64,000 bases of DNA, taken from positions 1-64,000 of IMG/VR virus record IMGVR_UViG_3300025010_001427. One strand, written 5' to 3'. Both the position numbers and the translations under genes were made by a program. Of the stretch, positions 34,118 to 42,011 are shown piece by piece; position 1 is the first letter of the stretch; the number at the start of each line of letters is the position of its first letter. The stretch comes from a virus. The notes under the pieces are model-generated. The model ran no database searches, was not told the DNA's origin, and was given only the letters and a program-made list of their open reading frames with translations.

Positions 34118-35368
34118 ATGGGCTCTTTCAATGTAGCTTGCTCAATTAGTAATGTAAGTATTAATGCTGGCCAACGTATAGCATTTATTCCGTTGGTAAT
34201 AAAGCGGCATTTAGCCAAAGATGGTAAACTACCAATACCCAACCAGATGCTCATTGAGCCCGACTCATTATTAACTCCTTTTTGTTTACCAATCTTTGGT
34301 AAATATAATGATTATGGTTCGATAGAACACATAGAAAAGGATGCAAACACCGAGGCCATTGAAGCATATATGGGTATGCCCATAGAATCCTTTGTTGATT
34401 GCATTACTTGTGGTAGAGAGCCTCATGATTATTTCGGCGATTTATTTAAACATTTTGCCACCAATGGAACTCGTGGTGTAGTTAGAGATTATCGAGTTCA
34501 TTTTGATGGTAAATACCTGGAACAAGTGGGTTTTAAACGACTTGACATACCGGGAGAAGCCTGGTATGATTATATTTATGAGGACTTTCCTTACCTGGTT
34601 AAACTCATAGCTGGCTATGATCAACGACCTATTTACCCTAATAATGGACATCGTATTATGGGTATAGGCTTTGAAGTATACGATCATACTGGAAGTGTGG
34701 TTTATACGGGCAGTCATTACGACGCAAAGTCGGCCCTACCCAAAGCATTCTTAGCGCTTACTGACTACTTTATTTACGTTAATAAAGAAGACCAGGAAAA
34801 AGTTAAGTTGCTTAAAAGTATGTCTGGTATGTTTATACATAGTGACATCTGGGATTATATGATAAACATGCCAGGGCGTGAAAAAGAGCTGTTTAACCTA
34901 AGCTTTGACGAATTACAACAAAAGATAATAGCCTATGATAACGGTGAGGAGGACTACTTTACACATACTGTGCCGTCTGTTGAGAAACAGCTTACAGAGC
35001 ATAACATGTTATGTGCAATACTGGAAAAGGTGGAAGACTTTGTACCGAATCAACCTGGAAGCACACTTAAAATATCTCAACCATTCTTTGTAGATCCTAT
35101 AAAGGCGGTTGTTACTGAAAACTATTTTCATAGATTCTTTAACAATTGGCCGTACTTTGCCCCAGTCTATCGCGCGGCAATAAAGGATGACAGTATAAAG
35201 GAATACTTCATGAATTATTGTAGCTTTTATTGGGAGATGTATTCCACCAACAGATTCTTCTTTCCTGGTATGAATGGTGAACAGTCTGGTAATACAGAAG
35301 CGTCATTGCGTCTTGCAAGGCAAACAGTTAAACTTTTAGAGGAGAGGCAAAAAGAAGAAAATGAGTGA
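34118..35368 (+). CDS. hypothetical protein downstream of the NAD operon
   Basis: Not recognised. 416 residues, AAGGAG before the ATG. The N-terminus MGSFNVACSISN is hydrophobic but not a signal peptide; aromatic residues (Tyr, Phe, Trp) are frequent in the C-terminal two thirds. Its stop overlaps the next start. Proteins with a similar beginning occur in large phages, but I cannot name a function. Confidence 0.55.
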   Translation: MGSFNVACSISNVSINAGQRIAFIPLVIKRHLAKDGKLPIPNQMLIEPDSLLTPFCLPIFGKYNDYGSIEHIEKDANTEAIEAYMGMPIESFVDCITCGREPHDYFGDLFKHFATNGTRGVVRDYRVHFDGKYLEQVGFKRLDIPGEAWYDYIYEDFPYLVKLIAGYDQRPIYPNNGHRIMGIGFEVYDHTGSVVYTGSHYDAKSALPKAFLALTDYFIYVNKEDQEKVKLLKSMSGMFIHSDIWDYMINMPGREKELFNLSFDELQQKIIAYDNGEEDYFTHTVPSVEKQLTEHNMLCAILEKVEDFVPNQPGSTLKISQPFFVDPIKAVVTENYFHRFFNNWPYFAPVYRAAIKDDSIKEYFMNYCSFYWEMYSTNRFFFPGMNGEQSGNTEASLRLARQTVKLLEERQKEENE

Positions 35369-35525
35369 CAAAAATAAAAAACCTAACTGGACTAATTGTA
35401 AAGACTGCGTGTGCCCCAAGTGTAAGGGCGGCAGAACACAGTGCAGAGAGAATGACCGCGGCGACTTTGAACACAGGTGTTTAGACTGTAAAAATACCTG
35501 GTGGATTGATGGAGCTGATTATTAA
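35361..35525 (+). CDS. small zinc-finger protein
   Basis: 54 residues, starting inside the end of the preceding gene (ATGAGTGA overlap). NCKDCVCPKCKGG and later CLDCKNTWW give CxxC pairs of a treble-clef or ribbon zinc domain like those of transcription-elongation-type ribbons. Length and cysteine pattern support a real gene; function unknown. Confidence 0.6.
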   Translation: MSDKNKKPNWTNCKDCVCPKCKGGRTQCRENDRGDFEHRCLDCKNTWWIDGADY

Positions 35526-35554
35526 TGTGACTTGTAAAGGGTGGGGGTTTATTT

Positions 35555-35995
35555 ATGACAACATTTAAAGATATTAAACTAAAAGTCCTACCCTTACCAA
35601 GCTTCTTTTATTTTTATAGAAGGCTGTTGGGGGAAGAAATCACATTAACTGAGTGTGTTGAAAACTATTCCGGTTATGTCCATGAGATCAGGCCAATGGT
35701 TGGAAGAGACGGTTGGTACTATGATAGAGTAAACAACTTTGCTTGGTTCGAGGTGGATAAAAGAGCTTTTGTAGATTTAACACCTGAAAGTTTTGTATAT
35801 GAATTGAAAATGCTTAATCATATACCACTGCCGGCCAAAGTAAAACGTGCTATAACAGTGTTGAAGAATTACAATGCGTGCCCTGCTGATCTTAAAGAGC
35901 TTATCTATACGGATGAGTGCTTCTTAATGGGACAACAGGCATATAGAAGTGCCACACTCGCCAGGTTGAGGGTACGAAGACGTTTTAGGAAATAG
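35555..35995 (+). CDS. hypothetical protein
   Basis: Not recognised. 146 residues, GGTGGGGG before the ATG. Aromatic-rich N-terminal half (SFFYFYRRLLGEE) and a very basic C-terminus (ATLARLRVRRRFRK) that could bind nucleic acid. Confidence 0.5.
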   Translation: MTTFKDIKLKVLPLPSFFYFYRRLLGEEITLTECVENYSGYVHEIRPMVGRDGWYYDRVNNFAWFEVDKRAFVDLTPESFVYELKMLNHIPLPAKVKRAITVLKNYNACPADLKELIYTDECFLMGQQAYRSATLARLRVRRRFRK

Positions 35996-36007
35996 GGGGC
36001 TTAAGCA

Positions 36008-36163
36008 ATGCTGGGAATTAACTACACCTATATAGACTGTGATAAGCGCAGCTGTAAATATAACAAACACGGCGCCTGCGATCCTCCAGAAGACAGGGAA
36101 GGCGATGGTCGTATAAAGCTTGTTAATGGTAAATGTATTACGTATCAAAGTAAAACAAGGTAA
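36008..36163 (+). CDS. small cysteine-containing protein
   Basis: 51 residues, about GGGGGC upstream. CDKRSCKYNKHGACDPP has the spacing of small phage metal-binding peptides (C-x4-C-x7-C) with a further Cys near the end. The reading frame fits exactly between its neighbours; function unknown. Confidence 0.5.
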   Translation: MLGINYTYIDCDKRSCKYNKHGACDPPEDREGDGRIKLVNGKCITYQSKTR

Positions 36164-36172
36164 GTGAGCGCC

Positions 36173-36808
36173 ATGAAATATTACAAGTACCCAAGAACTC
36201 TACACCTTCCTTGGAGTCCTGGCAAAACAAATGATGACAAAGTATTAAAAGACGCCTCCCATTTTCTTGGAAAAGAAATAGTCATGTCATTGAAAATGGA
36301 CGGGGAGGCGACAACTTTATATAATAATCACATGCATGCCAGATCTATTGATTCTAAGGACCATCCATCCAGGCACTGGTTAAAAGCCCTTCATAGTGCC
36401 ATTAGCGGCTTAATACCCGATGGCCATAGGGTATGTGGTGAGAACCTCTACGCATGCCACAGCATACCTTACAATGCGTTATTGAGCTATTTCCAGGTAT
36501 ACTCTGTGTGGAATGATAAAAATATATGTTTACCTTGGGATATAACCGTTGATGTTTGTAAGCACATGGGTTTAATTACAGTACCTGTTATTTGGAGGGG
36601 CACAGTAAACGATAACCTTGAAACACTCTTACAGGATTTATTTAAACCTTACGCAAATGAGCATGAAGGTTACGTCATACGTACTGCCGACTCTTTTCCA
36701 TATGATGAATTTGGTACGCATGTTGCTAAGTATGTAAGGAAAAATCATGTACAGACCGACGGACACTGGTTGAATCAATCAGTAGTTAAGAACAAACTTA
36801 AACTGTGA
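36173..36808 (+). CDS. RNA ligase family protein
   Basis: 211 residues from ATG 36173 (a GTG at 36164 is possible). KYPRTLHLPWSPG starts the domain. SLKMDGEATTLY is nucleotidyltransferase motif I with the lysine that would be adenylylated (KxDG), GENLYA is motif III-like, EGYVIRT motif IV and VAKYVRK motif V. This is the compact Rnl-type ligase domain without a large C-terminal part. Known enzymes seal RNA nicks, including in cleaved tRNA. With the CCA enzyme and Ro60 it suggests RNA repair capacity (inference). Confidence 0.85.
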   Translation: MKYYKYPRTLHLPWSPGKTNDDKVLKDASHFLGKEIVMSLKMDGEATTLYNNHMHARSIDSKDHPSRHWLKALHSAISGLIPDGHRVCGENLYACHSIPYNALLSYFQVYSVWNDKNICLPWDITVDVCKHMGLITVPVIWRGTVNDNLETLLQDLFKPYANEHEGYVIRTADSFPYDEFGTHVAKYVRKNHVQTDGHWLNQSVVKNKLKL

Positions 36809-36820
36809 GGCACTGCTAGC

Positions 36821-37024
36821 ATGTCCAGCAAAAAGCTTAATGTGTTTGTGTACACACTACTATATGGTGACTTACATGAGGTACCACTCAGTGTACTTGG
36901 TGAACACTGCCCCAGCGAAGAAGTATACCGCTCTTTTGATGAGGAGCAGAAGCTACGACTACATGCCGCGGCGACGCTACAAAAACGTTTTGATGAAGTA
37001 ATACCAAATAAACTATTAAAATAG
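36821..37024 (+). CDS. hypothetical small protein
   Basis: Not recognised. 67 residues between the RNA ligase and the HAD gene. The start VFVYTLLYGD recalls the GGCT YGTL motif but the rest of the fold is absent, so I do not assign it. The C-terminal half is helical and charged. Confidence 0.5.
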   Translation: MSSKKLNVFVYTLLYGDLHEVPLSVLGEHCPSEEVYRSFDEEQKLRLHAAATLQKRFDEVIPNKLLK

Positions 37025-37039
37025 GAAAGAAACATTAAT

Positions 37040-37699
37040 ATGAGGCCAAGAAAAGGAAGTCCGGCTGAAAAGTTAGGTATAAAATTTACTGGTAATCCAG
37101 ATGCATTAGATCAGCCGAAGAGAAAAGTTACATACGAAATACTTGAAAGGCCTGGAAAATATACAGTAGGGCCGTTGTCTGATAGAGTCGTTATGAACGA
37201 TACTTGGTACGTTTGGTACGTTGATTTAGACGGTGTTTTATGTAACTTTCTTAAAGGTGCCAGTATAGCGACAGGTAAACAACTTACCTCACATGCTGTT
37301 TGGGCTGCCAATAGAAATGAATACTGGGAAGATATACGTAAGCTAGGCCCAAACTTTTGGAGAAATTTAGAGTGGTTGCCAGAAGCAGAAAAGCTGTGGA
37401 CAATATTAAAAAAGTTCCATACAAAAATATTAACCGCATACCCCACAGTACCTCAATTGCAACTTGACGCTATTATAGGAAAAGCTGATTGGATAGATGT
37501 CAATTTAGGTAGCAGGTTTTGTTGGGAGGCTATTATATGCCCAGTTGACTCTAAACAAAAATATGCCGGGTTGAACACAATACTTATAGATGATAATGAG
37601 TTAACGATTAAGCAATGGAGTGCAAAAGGTGGCATTGGTATTTTACATAATAATGTAGCGGACACTTTGGAGGAGATAAAGAAGTATGCCAATTTATGA
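37040..37699 (+). CDS. HAD-superfamily phosphatase, 5'(3')-nucleotidase-like
   Basis: 219 residues, GGAAAG before the ATG. After a ~55-residue basic leader, WYVDLDGVLCNFL is HAD motif I (DxDGxxxN-like). KILTAYP is motif II and ILIDDNELTI the motif IV acidic pair. The size and the small helical cap resemble phage/bacterial deoxyribonucleotidases. The N-terminal leader is not part of the HAD fold. Confidence 0.75.
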   Translation: MRPRKGSPAEKLGIKFTGNPDALDQPKRKVTYEILERPGKYTVGPLSDRVVMNDTWYVWYVDLDGVLCNFLKGASIATGKQLTSHAVWAANRNEYWEDIRKLGPNFWRNLEWLPEAEKLWTILKKFHTKILTAYPTVPQLQLDAIIGKADWIDVNLGSRFCWEAIICPVDSKQKYAGLNTILIDDNELTIKQWSAKGGIGILHNNVADTLEEIKKYANL

Positions 37700-37898
37700 G
37701 TATATATGTGAGTCTTGTGGCAAAAGATTCGAGAAAACAAGAGGTATAAAAGAAGACAGCTCTATGGCTGTTTGTTTAAGATGCCAAGGTATTGGAAGAA
37801 AGGTACCATCACTTTCATCATTCCATCTTAAAGGTGGTGGTTGGTATAGTGATTCTTATTCCAATAAAAGCTGTGATATAAAACAAAAGAAAGGTTGA
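37686..37898 (+). CDS. FmdB-like zinc-ribbon protein
   Basis: 70 residues overlapping the HAD gene by 14 bases. MPIYEYICESCGKRFEK is the FmdB/CxxC_CxxC_SSSS signature, with the second pair CLRCQG about 20 residues on. Regulatory role is presumed for the family but not proven. Confidence 0.8.
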   Translation: MPIYEYICESCGKRFEKTRGIKEDSSMAVCLRCQGIGRKVPSLSSFHLKGGGWYSDSYSNKSCDIKQKKG

Positions 37899-37938
37899 GG
37901 TTAAATATATTCAAGAGGTTCTTGAAAGGAGCTAGAAC

Positions 37939-38070
37939 ATGTGTACAGTAGCAATAGCCTGGATCAACGCCAAATATAGAACAGGTTACAAGTACCTATT
38001 TATAGGTGCAATCATGGTAGACATTGCACTTTTTGAAACATTAACTGCTATGTTGGATAAGTGTGGTTAA
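37939..38070 (+). CDS. small hydrophobic protein
   Basis: 43 residues, AAGGAG eight bases before the ATG. The sequence from YLFIGAIMVDIALFETL is one hydrophobic stretch, likely a single membrane helix. Too short to name; its good ribosome site supports translation. Confidence 0.5.
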   Translation: MCTVAIAWINAKYRTGYKYLFIGAIMVDIALFETLTAMLDKCG

Positions 38071-38072
38071 TT

Positions 38073-38288
38073 ATGACAACGCTGACAGCCGAAGAGGCAA
38101 AAAAGTTACGATGTTGTAAAGATGTTACGTTGCTTTGTGTGGCAGAAGAGTGCATGGCGTGGCAAATATATTATGAATATGAATTCCCGTCACGGTCTAA
38201 CACATGTAAACACCCGCCACAGCAACCACAGCCTTCTATACGCAAGGACACTAATAAAGGTTACTGCGGTTGGCTTTGTAAAGAGTAA
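38073..38288 (+). CDS. hypothetical cysteine-rich small protein
   Basis: 71 residues from ATG 38073, two bases after the previous stop. Cysteines occur as CC, C, C and again near the C-terminus (CKHPP, YCGWLC). It looks like a small metal-binding or disulfide-stabilised protein. Function unknown. Last + strand gene before a terminator-like hairpin. Confidence 0.5.
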   Translation: MTTLTAEEAKKLRCCKDVTLLCVAEECMAWQIYYEYEFPSRSNTCKHPPQQPQPSIRKDTNKGYCGWLCKE

Positions 38289-38317
38289 AATAAAAATAAT
38301 TGTCCTATCTGAAAATA

Positions 38318-38342
38318 ACTAGGGAGCCGCAAACTCCCTAGT
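38318..38342. terminator. bidirectional hairpin between convergent genes
   Basis: ACTAGGGAG/CTCCCTAGT (9 bp, loop CCGCAAA) lies between the + gene ending at 38288 and the - gene ending at 38390. On the - strand it is followed by TTATTTTC; on the + strand the T-run is poor. Confidence 0.6.
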
Positions 38343-38389
38343 ACACCCATCCTAGACGCCCGGTTTTTCGCAGGGCATTCACTAGCTTA

Positions 38390-38614
38390 CTAGAGCCTTT
38401 GAAGCTTGTGACCAATTCCTACCACACCTAAGCCTAGCCCCGCATCCATCACCGCCTTGGCCGCCGTATGGCTACCCATCAAGTCAATGACTACACTTCC
38501 GATAATCAAGAAGCCTCCTGTAATAGTTTTCCAATTAGTCCCTAAAACTTTTTCTAACCAAAAGGCAACAACTTGTTGTGTTTGTACTAGGTTTACTACA
38601 CTTTCAGAGTTCAT
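38390..38614 (-). CDS. small membrane protein, holin-like in form
   Basis: 74 residues on the - strand, isolated among + genes, with GGGGGA before its ATG. An amphipathic N-terminal helix (VVNLVQTQQVVAFWLEKVL) is followed by TGGFLIIGSVVIDLMG and AGLGLGVVGIG, two short hydrophobic stretches, and a basic end. The size and topology would suit a holin or a small virion membrane protein, but no family signature is visible. Confidence 0.5.
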   Translation of the reverse strand: MNSESVVNLVQTQQVVAFWLEKVLGTNWKTITGGFLIIGSVVIDLMGSHTAAKAVMDAGLGLGVVGIGHKLQRL

Positions 38615-38667
38615 AATAATAGTCCCCCTATCTTTTTAATGAATTCTTTTTAATTAGTAACTATAAA

Positions 38668-38851
38668 TTTTTTTTATCTGCCCGTAAAAACTGGTCTATG
38701 AACCGAGTTAAAAATGGTTCATGGTGCCACCTCACTAACTACTTTTATATTGTTGTATTTATTCATATATAGTATAATGAGGACAGTTAATTTTTTACTT
38801 TAATTTTTTTTATTCGCCGCCAAAAGTATCTTATGAACCGCGATAAAAAGT
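38668..38851 (+). repeat. pair of ~48-base direct repeats upstream of promoters
   Basis: Copy 1 (38668-38716) and copy 2 (38804-38851) share a T-tract, a GCC-containing block, an AAAA block and the exact core TATGAACCG followed by GAGTTAAAAA or CGATAAAAA. In copy 1 the core ATGAACC also forms an inverted repeat with GGTTCAT (38715-38721). The copies lie 135 bases apart, upstream of the TATAAT at 38773 and the TATATT at 38889 respectively, which suggests a duplicated control element such as a repressor or activator site. Confidence 0.6.
38750..38778 (+). promoter_or_regulatory. sigma70-type promoter
   Basis: TTGTTG (38750-38755), 17-base spacer, TATAAT (38773-38778). It follows the first copy of the direct repeat. 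Confidence 0.5.
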
Positions 38852-38865
38852 GTACCCCAAAATAC

Positions 38866-38894
38866 TTGACATAGTAATGTGTGCATGTTATATT
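38866..38894 (+). promoter_or_regulatory. strong sigma70-type promoter for the methyltransferase-glycosyltransferase pair
   Basis: TTGACA (38866-38871), exact 17-base spacer, TATATT (38889-38894), 40 bases before the ATG at 38935. It immediately follows the second direct repeat, so it may be regulated through it. Confidence 0.75.
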
Positions 38895-38934
38895 AGCAAA
38901 GTTACTAAATATAAATTCTAACAATGAGGTTATT

Positions 38935-39486
38935 ATGGGCTTGAAACTTAATTTAGGTGGCGGTTACAAAGAGTACGATAATTATATAAACATAGATATA
39001 GATCCTAATTGTAAACCAGACTATGTCATAGATTTAGAAAGGGACATACTACCTTTTAAAGAAAATACTGTAAGTGAGGTAAGAGCATATCACATATTAG
39101 AACATCTTGGAAATGGTTTCTTTCATTGTTTACAAGAATTATATAGAGTATGTGAGCATGGAGCTATTATAGATATACAAGTACCACACCATTTCCACGA
39201 AGTATTTATTAACGATCCAACACATAAAAGACCGATTACCGTTGAAGGCATGAGGCTGTTCAGTAAAAAATATAATGCGCTGGAAATAGAACGAGGTGGT
39301 AGCTCTTCTTGTTTAGGTATTAGATTTAATGTAGACTTTGAAATAGTACAATATAACTTTATACCTGATTTATTCTATAAAGATATATTAGCAAGTAATT
39401 CATTTGAACAAAATGTTAGACTTACAAGAGAATGTGTTAATGTGGTAATTGAAACTCATATGAAATTGGTGGTGGTAAAATGCTAA
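38935..39486 (+). CDS. SAM-dependent methyltransferase-like protein
   Basis: 183 residues from ATG 38935 (GAGG upstream). LNLGGGYKEYDNYINIDIDP is the glycine-rich SAM loop and acidic strand of class-I methyltransferases. ILPFKENTVSEVRAYHILEHL matches the next strand and helix of the Methyltransf_11 type common in glycan-modification clusters. The end overlaps the glycosyltransferase gene. Probably acts on a sugar or glycan with it (inference). Confidence 0.75.
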   Translation: MGLKLNLGGGYKEYDNYINIDIDPNCKPDYVIDLERDILPFKENTVSEVRAYHILEHLGNGFFHCLQELYRVCEHGAIIDIQVPHHFHEVFINDPTHKRPITVEGMRLFSKKYNALEIERGGSSSCLGIRFNVDFEIVQYNFIPDLFYKDILASNSFEQNVRLTRECVNVVIETHMKLVVVKC

Positions 39487-40814
39487 ATGAAACTATATTA
39501 TTCCTTAAAGAACGTAACGAGAACAGGGTGGCTGCGGAGCTTCTAATGACCTTTGGTAAGTATGCTCATTCAGTAGAAGAGTATGATTCAATAGCAAAAG
39601 GTTACTGTGATATTAAACGTTATAAAGAGTCTATTAAGTGGGCGGAGAAGGCCCTTTCTGTGGCCGCCGGCAACGAAATGCTTTACGTTGTACGGGCTAA
39701 CCTAGCTAAGGTATGTAATCACGCCAACATGCCAGTCAAAGCCTTATTTTATTTGAAGCTTAATGAGGCCCTGACACCAGAAGACCCAGAACTTCTTTTA
39801 GAAAAAGCTTTTAGTTTGTTCTTAATGAACCGACAAAAAGAATCTGAATCTATACTTAGAGGGTTAAACACAAGACCGGGTTTAGATGAGCAGTTAGCCA
39901 CCAGAGTTAAGTTTAACCTGGGAACTTATGATCTATATAATGATAAGTTTCAAGAAGGGCTAAGAGGCTTCTTATTAGAAGGCAAGAAGTTAAATATTTG
40001 GAAAAATATAAAACTACCGCTAGAATTTTGGGAAGGTGGTATACAGCCCGGAAGAACCATAGTTATAGTGGCTGAAGGTGGTATAGGAGACGAAATTATA
40101 AACATACGTTTCTGTGACAAGCTTGTAGACTATGGTATGGTACCTCTATGGTATACTACTAGAAAGGACCTGTCAGCCATTTTTAATAGGCATGGGTACA
40201 CTACCATCAATTCATTAGAAAACGTCCCTAAGGACGCTCTATGGACTTACAGCATGTCTTTACCAATCTACTTAGACCTACAACCAAAAGATTTGTGGAA
40301 AGGTAAGTATTTATATCCATCAGTAGCCCACCAAAAGAAATGGGATTGGATGAACAAAACCAATAATCTTAAAGTAGGTATAAGGTGGAGTGGTAATCCT
40401 GAGTATGAACACGATTTACATAGAAGTGTACCCTTAGATAAGTTGTATGAGGTAGTGTTCCCCTTTAATTTTGATTTATATTCTTTACAACGCGACGAAG
40501 GCGTGGAACAAATACAGGAGCACTATGATCTGGATAATCTGTCAGACGAGTTAGTGTCCTTTGAGGATACGTTGGCTGTAATAAACAACTTAGATATTGT
40601 AATATCGTCATGCACTTCTATACTACATGCTGCTGCAGCAATGGATAAAAAAACGTATGGTTTAATACCGTGTACAGCCTACTACACTTGGTGCTCATCT
40701 AATGAGTATAAAAGTAAGTGGTATGGAGATAATCTTACTTTATTAAGACAACATGAGTTGAGAAGTTGGGATGGGCCTTTGAATAAATTAAAAGAATTGC
40801 TAATGAAGGGATAA
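39480..40814 (+). CDS. TPR-containing glycosyltransferase, family 9/heptosyltransferase-like
   Basis: 444 residues. Residues 1-170 are helical TPR-like repeats (DIKRYKESIKWAEKALSVAAG, MPVKALFYLKLNEALTPEDPE). From IVIVAEGGIGDEIINIRF the chain follows GT-B enzymes of the ADP-heptose transferase type: VGIRWSGNPEYEHDLHRSVPL, LYSLQRDEG and LDIVISSCTSILHAAAAMDKKTYGLIP are its three hallmark strands. Such TPR-GT proteins modify surface glycans or proteins. Possibly modifies the host envelope or virion. Confidence 0.8.
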   Translation: MLNETILFLKERNENRVAAELLMTFGKYAHSVEEYDSIAKGYCDIKRYKESIKWAEKALSVAAGNEMLYVVRANLAKVCNHANMPVKALFYLKLNEALTPEDPELLLEKAFSLFLMNRQKESESILRGLNTRPGLDEQLATRVKFNLGTYDLYNDKFQEGLRGFLLEGKKLNIWKNIKLPLEFWEGGIQPGRTIVIVAEGGIGDEIINIRFCDKLVDYGMVPLWYTTRKDLSAIFNRHGYTTINSLENVPKDALWTYSMSLPIYLDLQPKDLWKGKYLYPSVAHQKKWDWMNKTNNLKVGIRWSGNPEYEHDLHRSVPLDKLYEVVFPFNFDLYSLQRDEGVEQIQEHYDLDNLSDELVSFEDTLAVINNLDIVISSCTSILHAAAAMDKKTYGLIPCTAYYTWCSSNEYKSKWYGDNLTLLRQHELRSWDGPLNKLKELLMKG

Positions 40815-40825
40815 TATAAAATGAT

Positions 40826-40855
40826 ATAGAGAAGCATCAAACGATGCTTCTCTAT
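40826..40855. terminator. perfect bidirectional terminator
   Basis: ATAGAGAAGCATC/GATGCTTCTCTAT (13 bp, loop AAAC) in the 43-base gap between convergent genes; it marks the switch from the + strand half to the - strand half of the window. Confidence 0.85.
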
Positions 40856-40857
40856 AC

Positions 40858-42003
40858 TTAATTTGCATATGTAATAAAACCTGATGTGAAGTTAGCACAA
40901 CCTATGCTCTTCCAGTTTGTTCTAGAACTAATTTGGGTGGGAGTAGGCTTATCTACTATGTCACCCAAAGCTAGTGTTCCAGTCGTATTATAACCCCAGC
41001 CCCATAGTGTACCATCAGTTCTAATTGCTAATACATGGCTATAACCTAAGGCCACCGTTTTCCAGTCTGTCATAGCGCCCACTTGTATAGGAGATGATTT
41101 ATCCTCAAAAGTACCGATACCTAAATTACCACGAAGATTTCGTCCCCAAGACCACAAGCTACCATCAGTTTTAATTGCAACCGTAAAATTGAAACCACCC
41201 AATACCGATTTCCAATCAGTAAGTGACCCAAGTTGCACAGGTGAACTTGTTGGTGTTGTTGTACCATCTCCAAGCTGTCCTAAGGCGTTATCACCCCATA
41301 GCCAAAGGGAACCATCATTTTTAATTGCCATGGTAGCGTAGTACCCACAATTTATCAATGCCCAATCTGTGTCAGAGCCAACTTGAATTGGGGATGATTT
41401 AGACACAACCGTCCCATCACCTAATTGACCGCTATCATTAAAACCCCAAGTCCAAATAGTTCCATCTGTTTTAAGGGCCGCAGTATGGTATGTACCACAG
41501 GAAATATGCTGCCAATTAGTGAGAGATCCTACTTGTATTGGAGATGATGTATTAACTATGCTATTGTTACCAAGTTGGCCATAACCATTATAACCCCAAG
41601 CCCATAGTGAGTTATCTTCTTTTATAGCCGCTAGATGGACACGCCCGCTAGCCAGTGTATGCCAATCAGTAAGATTTCCTACTTGTATTGGGGATGATTT
41701 ATCTACCAAAGTGCTATCCCCTAATTGACCGTAATGGTTTCTACCCCATGACCACAAGGTACCATCAGCTTTAATTGCAGAAAATTGTCTGTAACCGCCT
41801 GCAATTAGTTTCCAATTATTAAAACCACCCACTTGAATTGGAGATGATTTGTGTACTTGTGTGCTATCGCCTATGGCGCCGAATTCGTTATCACCGGATG
41901 TAAATAAATTACCAAAGTCAAATAAATCTCTCCGGGTGAACAAGTCATTAAAATCTACTACCTGATCATTATAAGTAAATTTATAGCCTGTTGGATTTGA
42001 CAT
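40858..42003 (-). CDS. RCC1-repeat protein (virion adhesin candidate) 1
   Basis: 381 residues; start ATG after TTAGGAGATAAA. A short N-terminal region (about 45 residues) is followed by about seven RCC1 repeats of roughly 50 residues, each built as WSWGxNxYGQLGDxT, then SSPIQVG.LTDW, then AAIKxDGTL. Seven blades predict a beta-propeller. It is one of three paralogues in the tail-fibre region, so host-surface binding is likelier than the eukaryotic exchange-factor role. Confidence 0.85.
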   Translation of the reverse strand: MSNPTGYKFTYNDQVVDFNDLFTRRDLFDFGNLFTSGDNEFGAIGDSTQVHKSSPIQVGGFNNWKLIAGGYRQFSAIKADGTLWSWGRNHYGQLGDSTLVDKSSPIQVGNLTDWHTLASGRVHLAAIKEDNSLWAWGYNGYGQLGNNSIVNTSSPIQVGSLTNWQHISCGTYHTAALKTDGTIWTWGFNDSGQLGDGTVVSKSSPIQVGSDTDWALINCGYYATMAIKNDGSLWLWGDNALGQLGDGTTTPTSSPVQLGSLTDWKSVLGGFNFTVAIKTDGSLWSWGRNLRGNLGIGTFEDKSSPIQVGAMTDWKTVALGYSHVLAIRTDGTLWGWGYNTTGTLALGDIVDKPTPTQISSRTNWKSIGCANFTSGFITYAN

Positions 42004-42011
42004 TTTATCTC

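Larger units (their letters stand above)
38615..38934. other. 320-base divergent intergenic regulatory region
   Basis: Separates the - strand small membrane gene from the + strand methyltransferase gene. Very AT-rich, with two long imperfect direct repeats and at least two + strand promoters, listed separately. No reading frame of note. Confidence 0.7.

Noticed and set aside
34118-35368. Relation of the MGSFNV protein to the GATase-II-like MGSIFG protein
   Set aside because: Similarity is limited to the first few residues; the downstream motifs do not follow.
36821-37024. Second GGCT-like protein
   Set aside because: Only a VFVYTLLYGD-like start resembles the family; the catalytic Glu region and length are missing.
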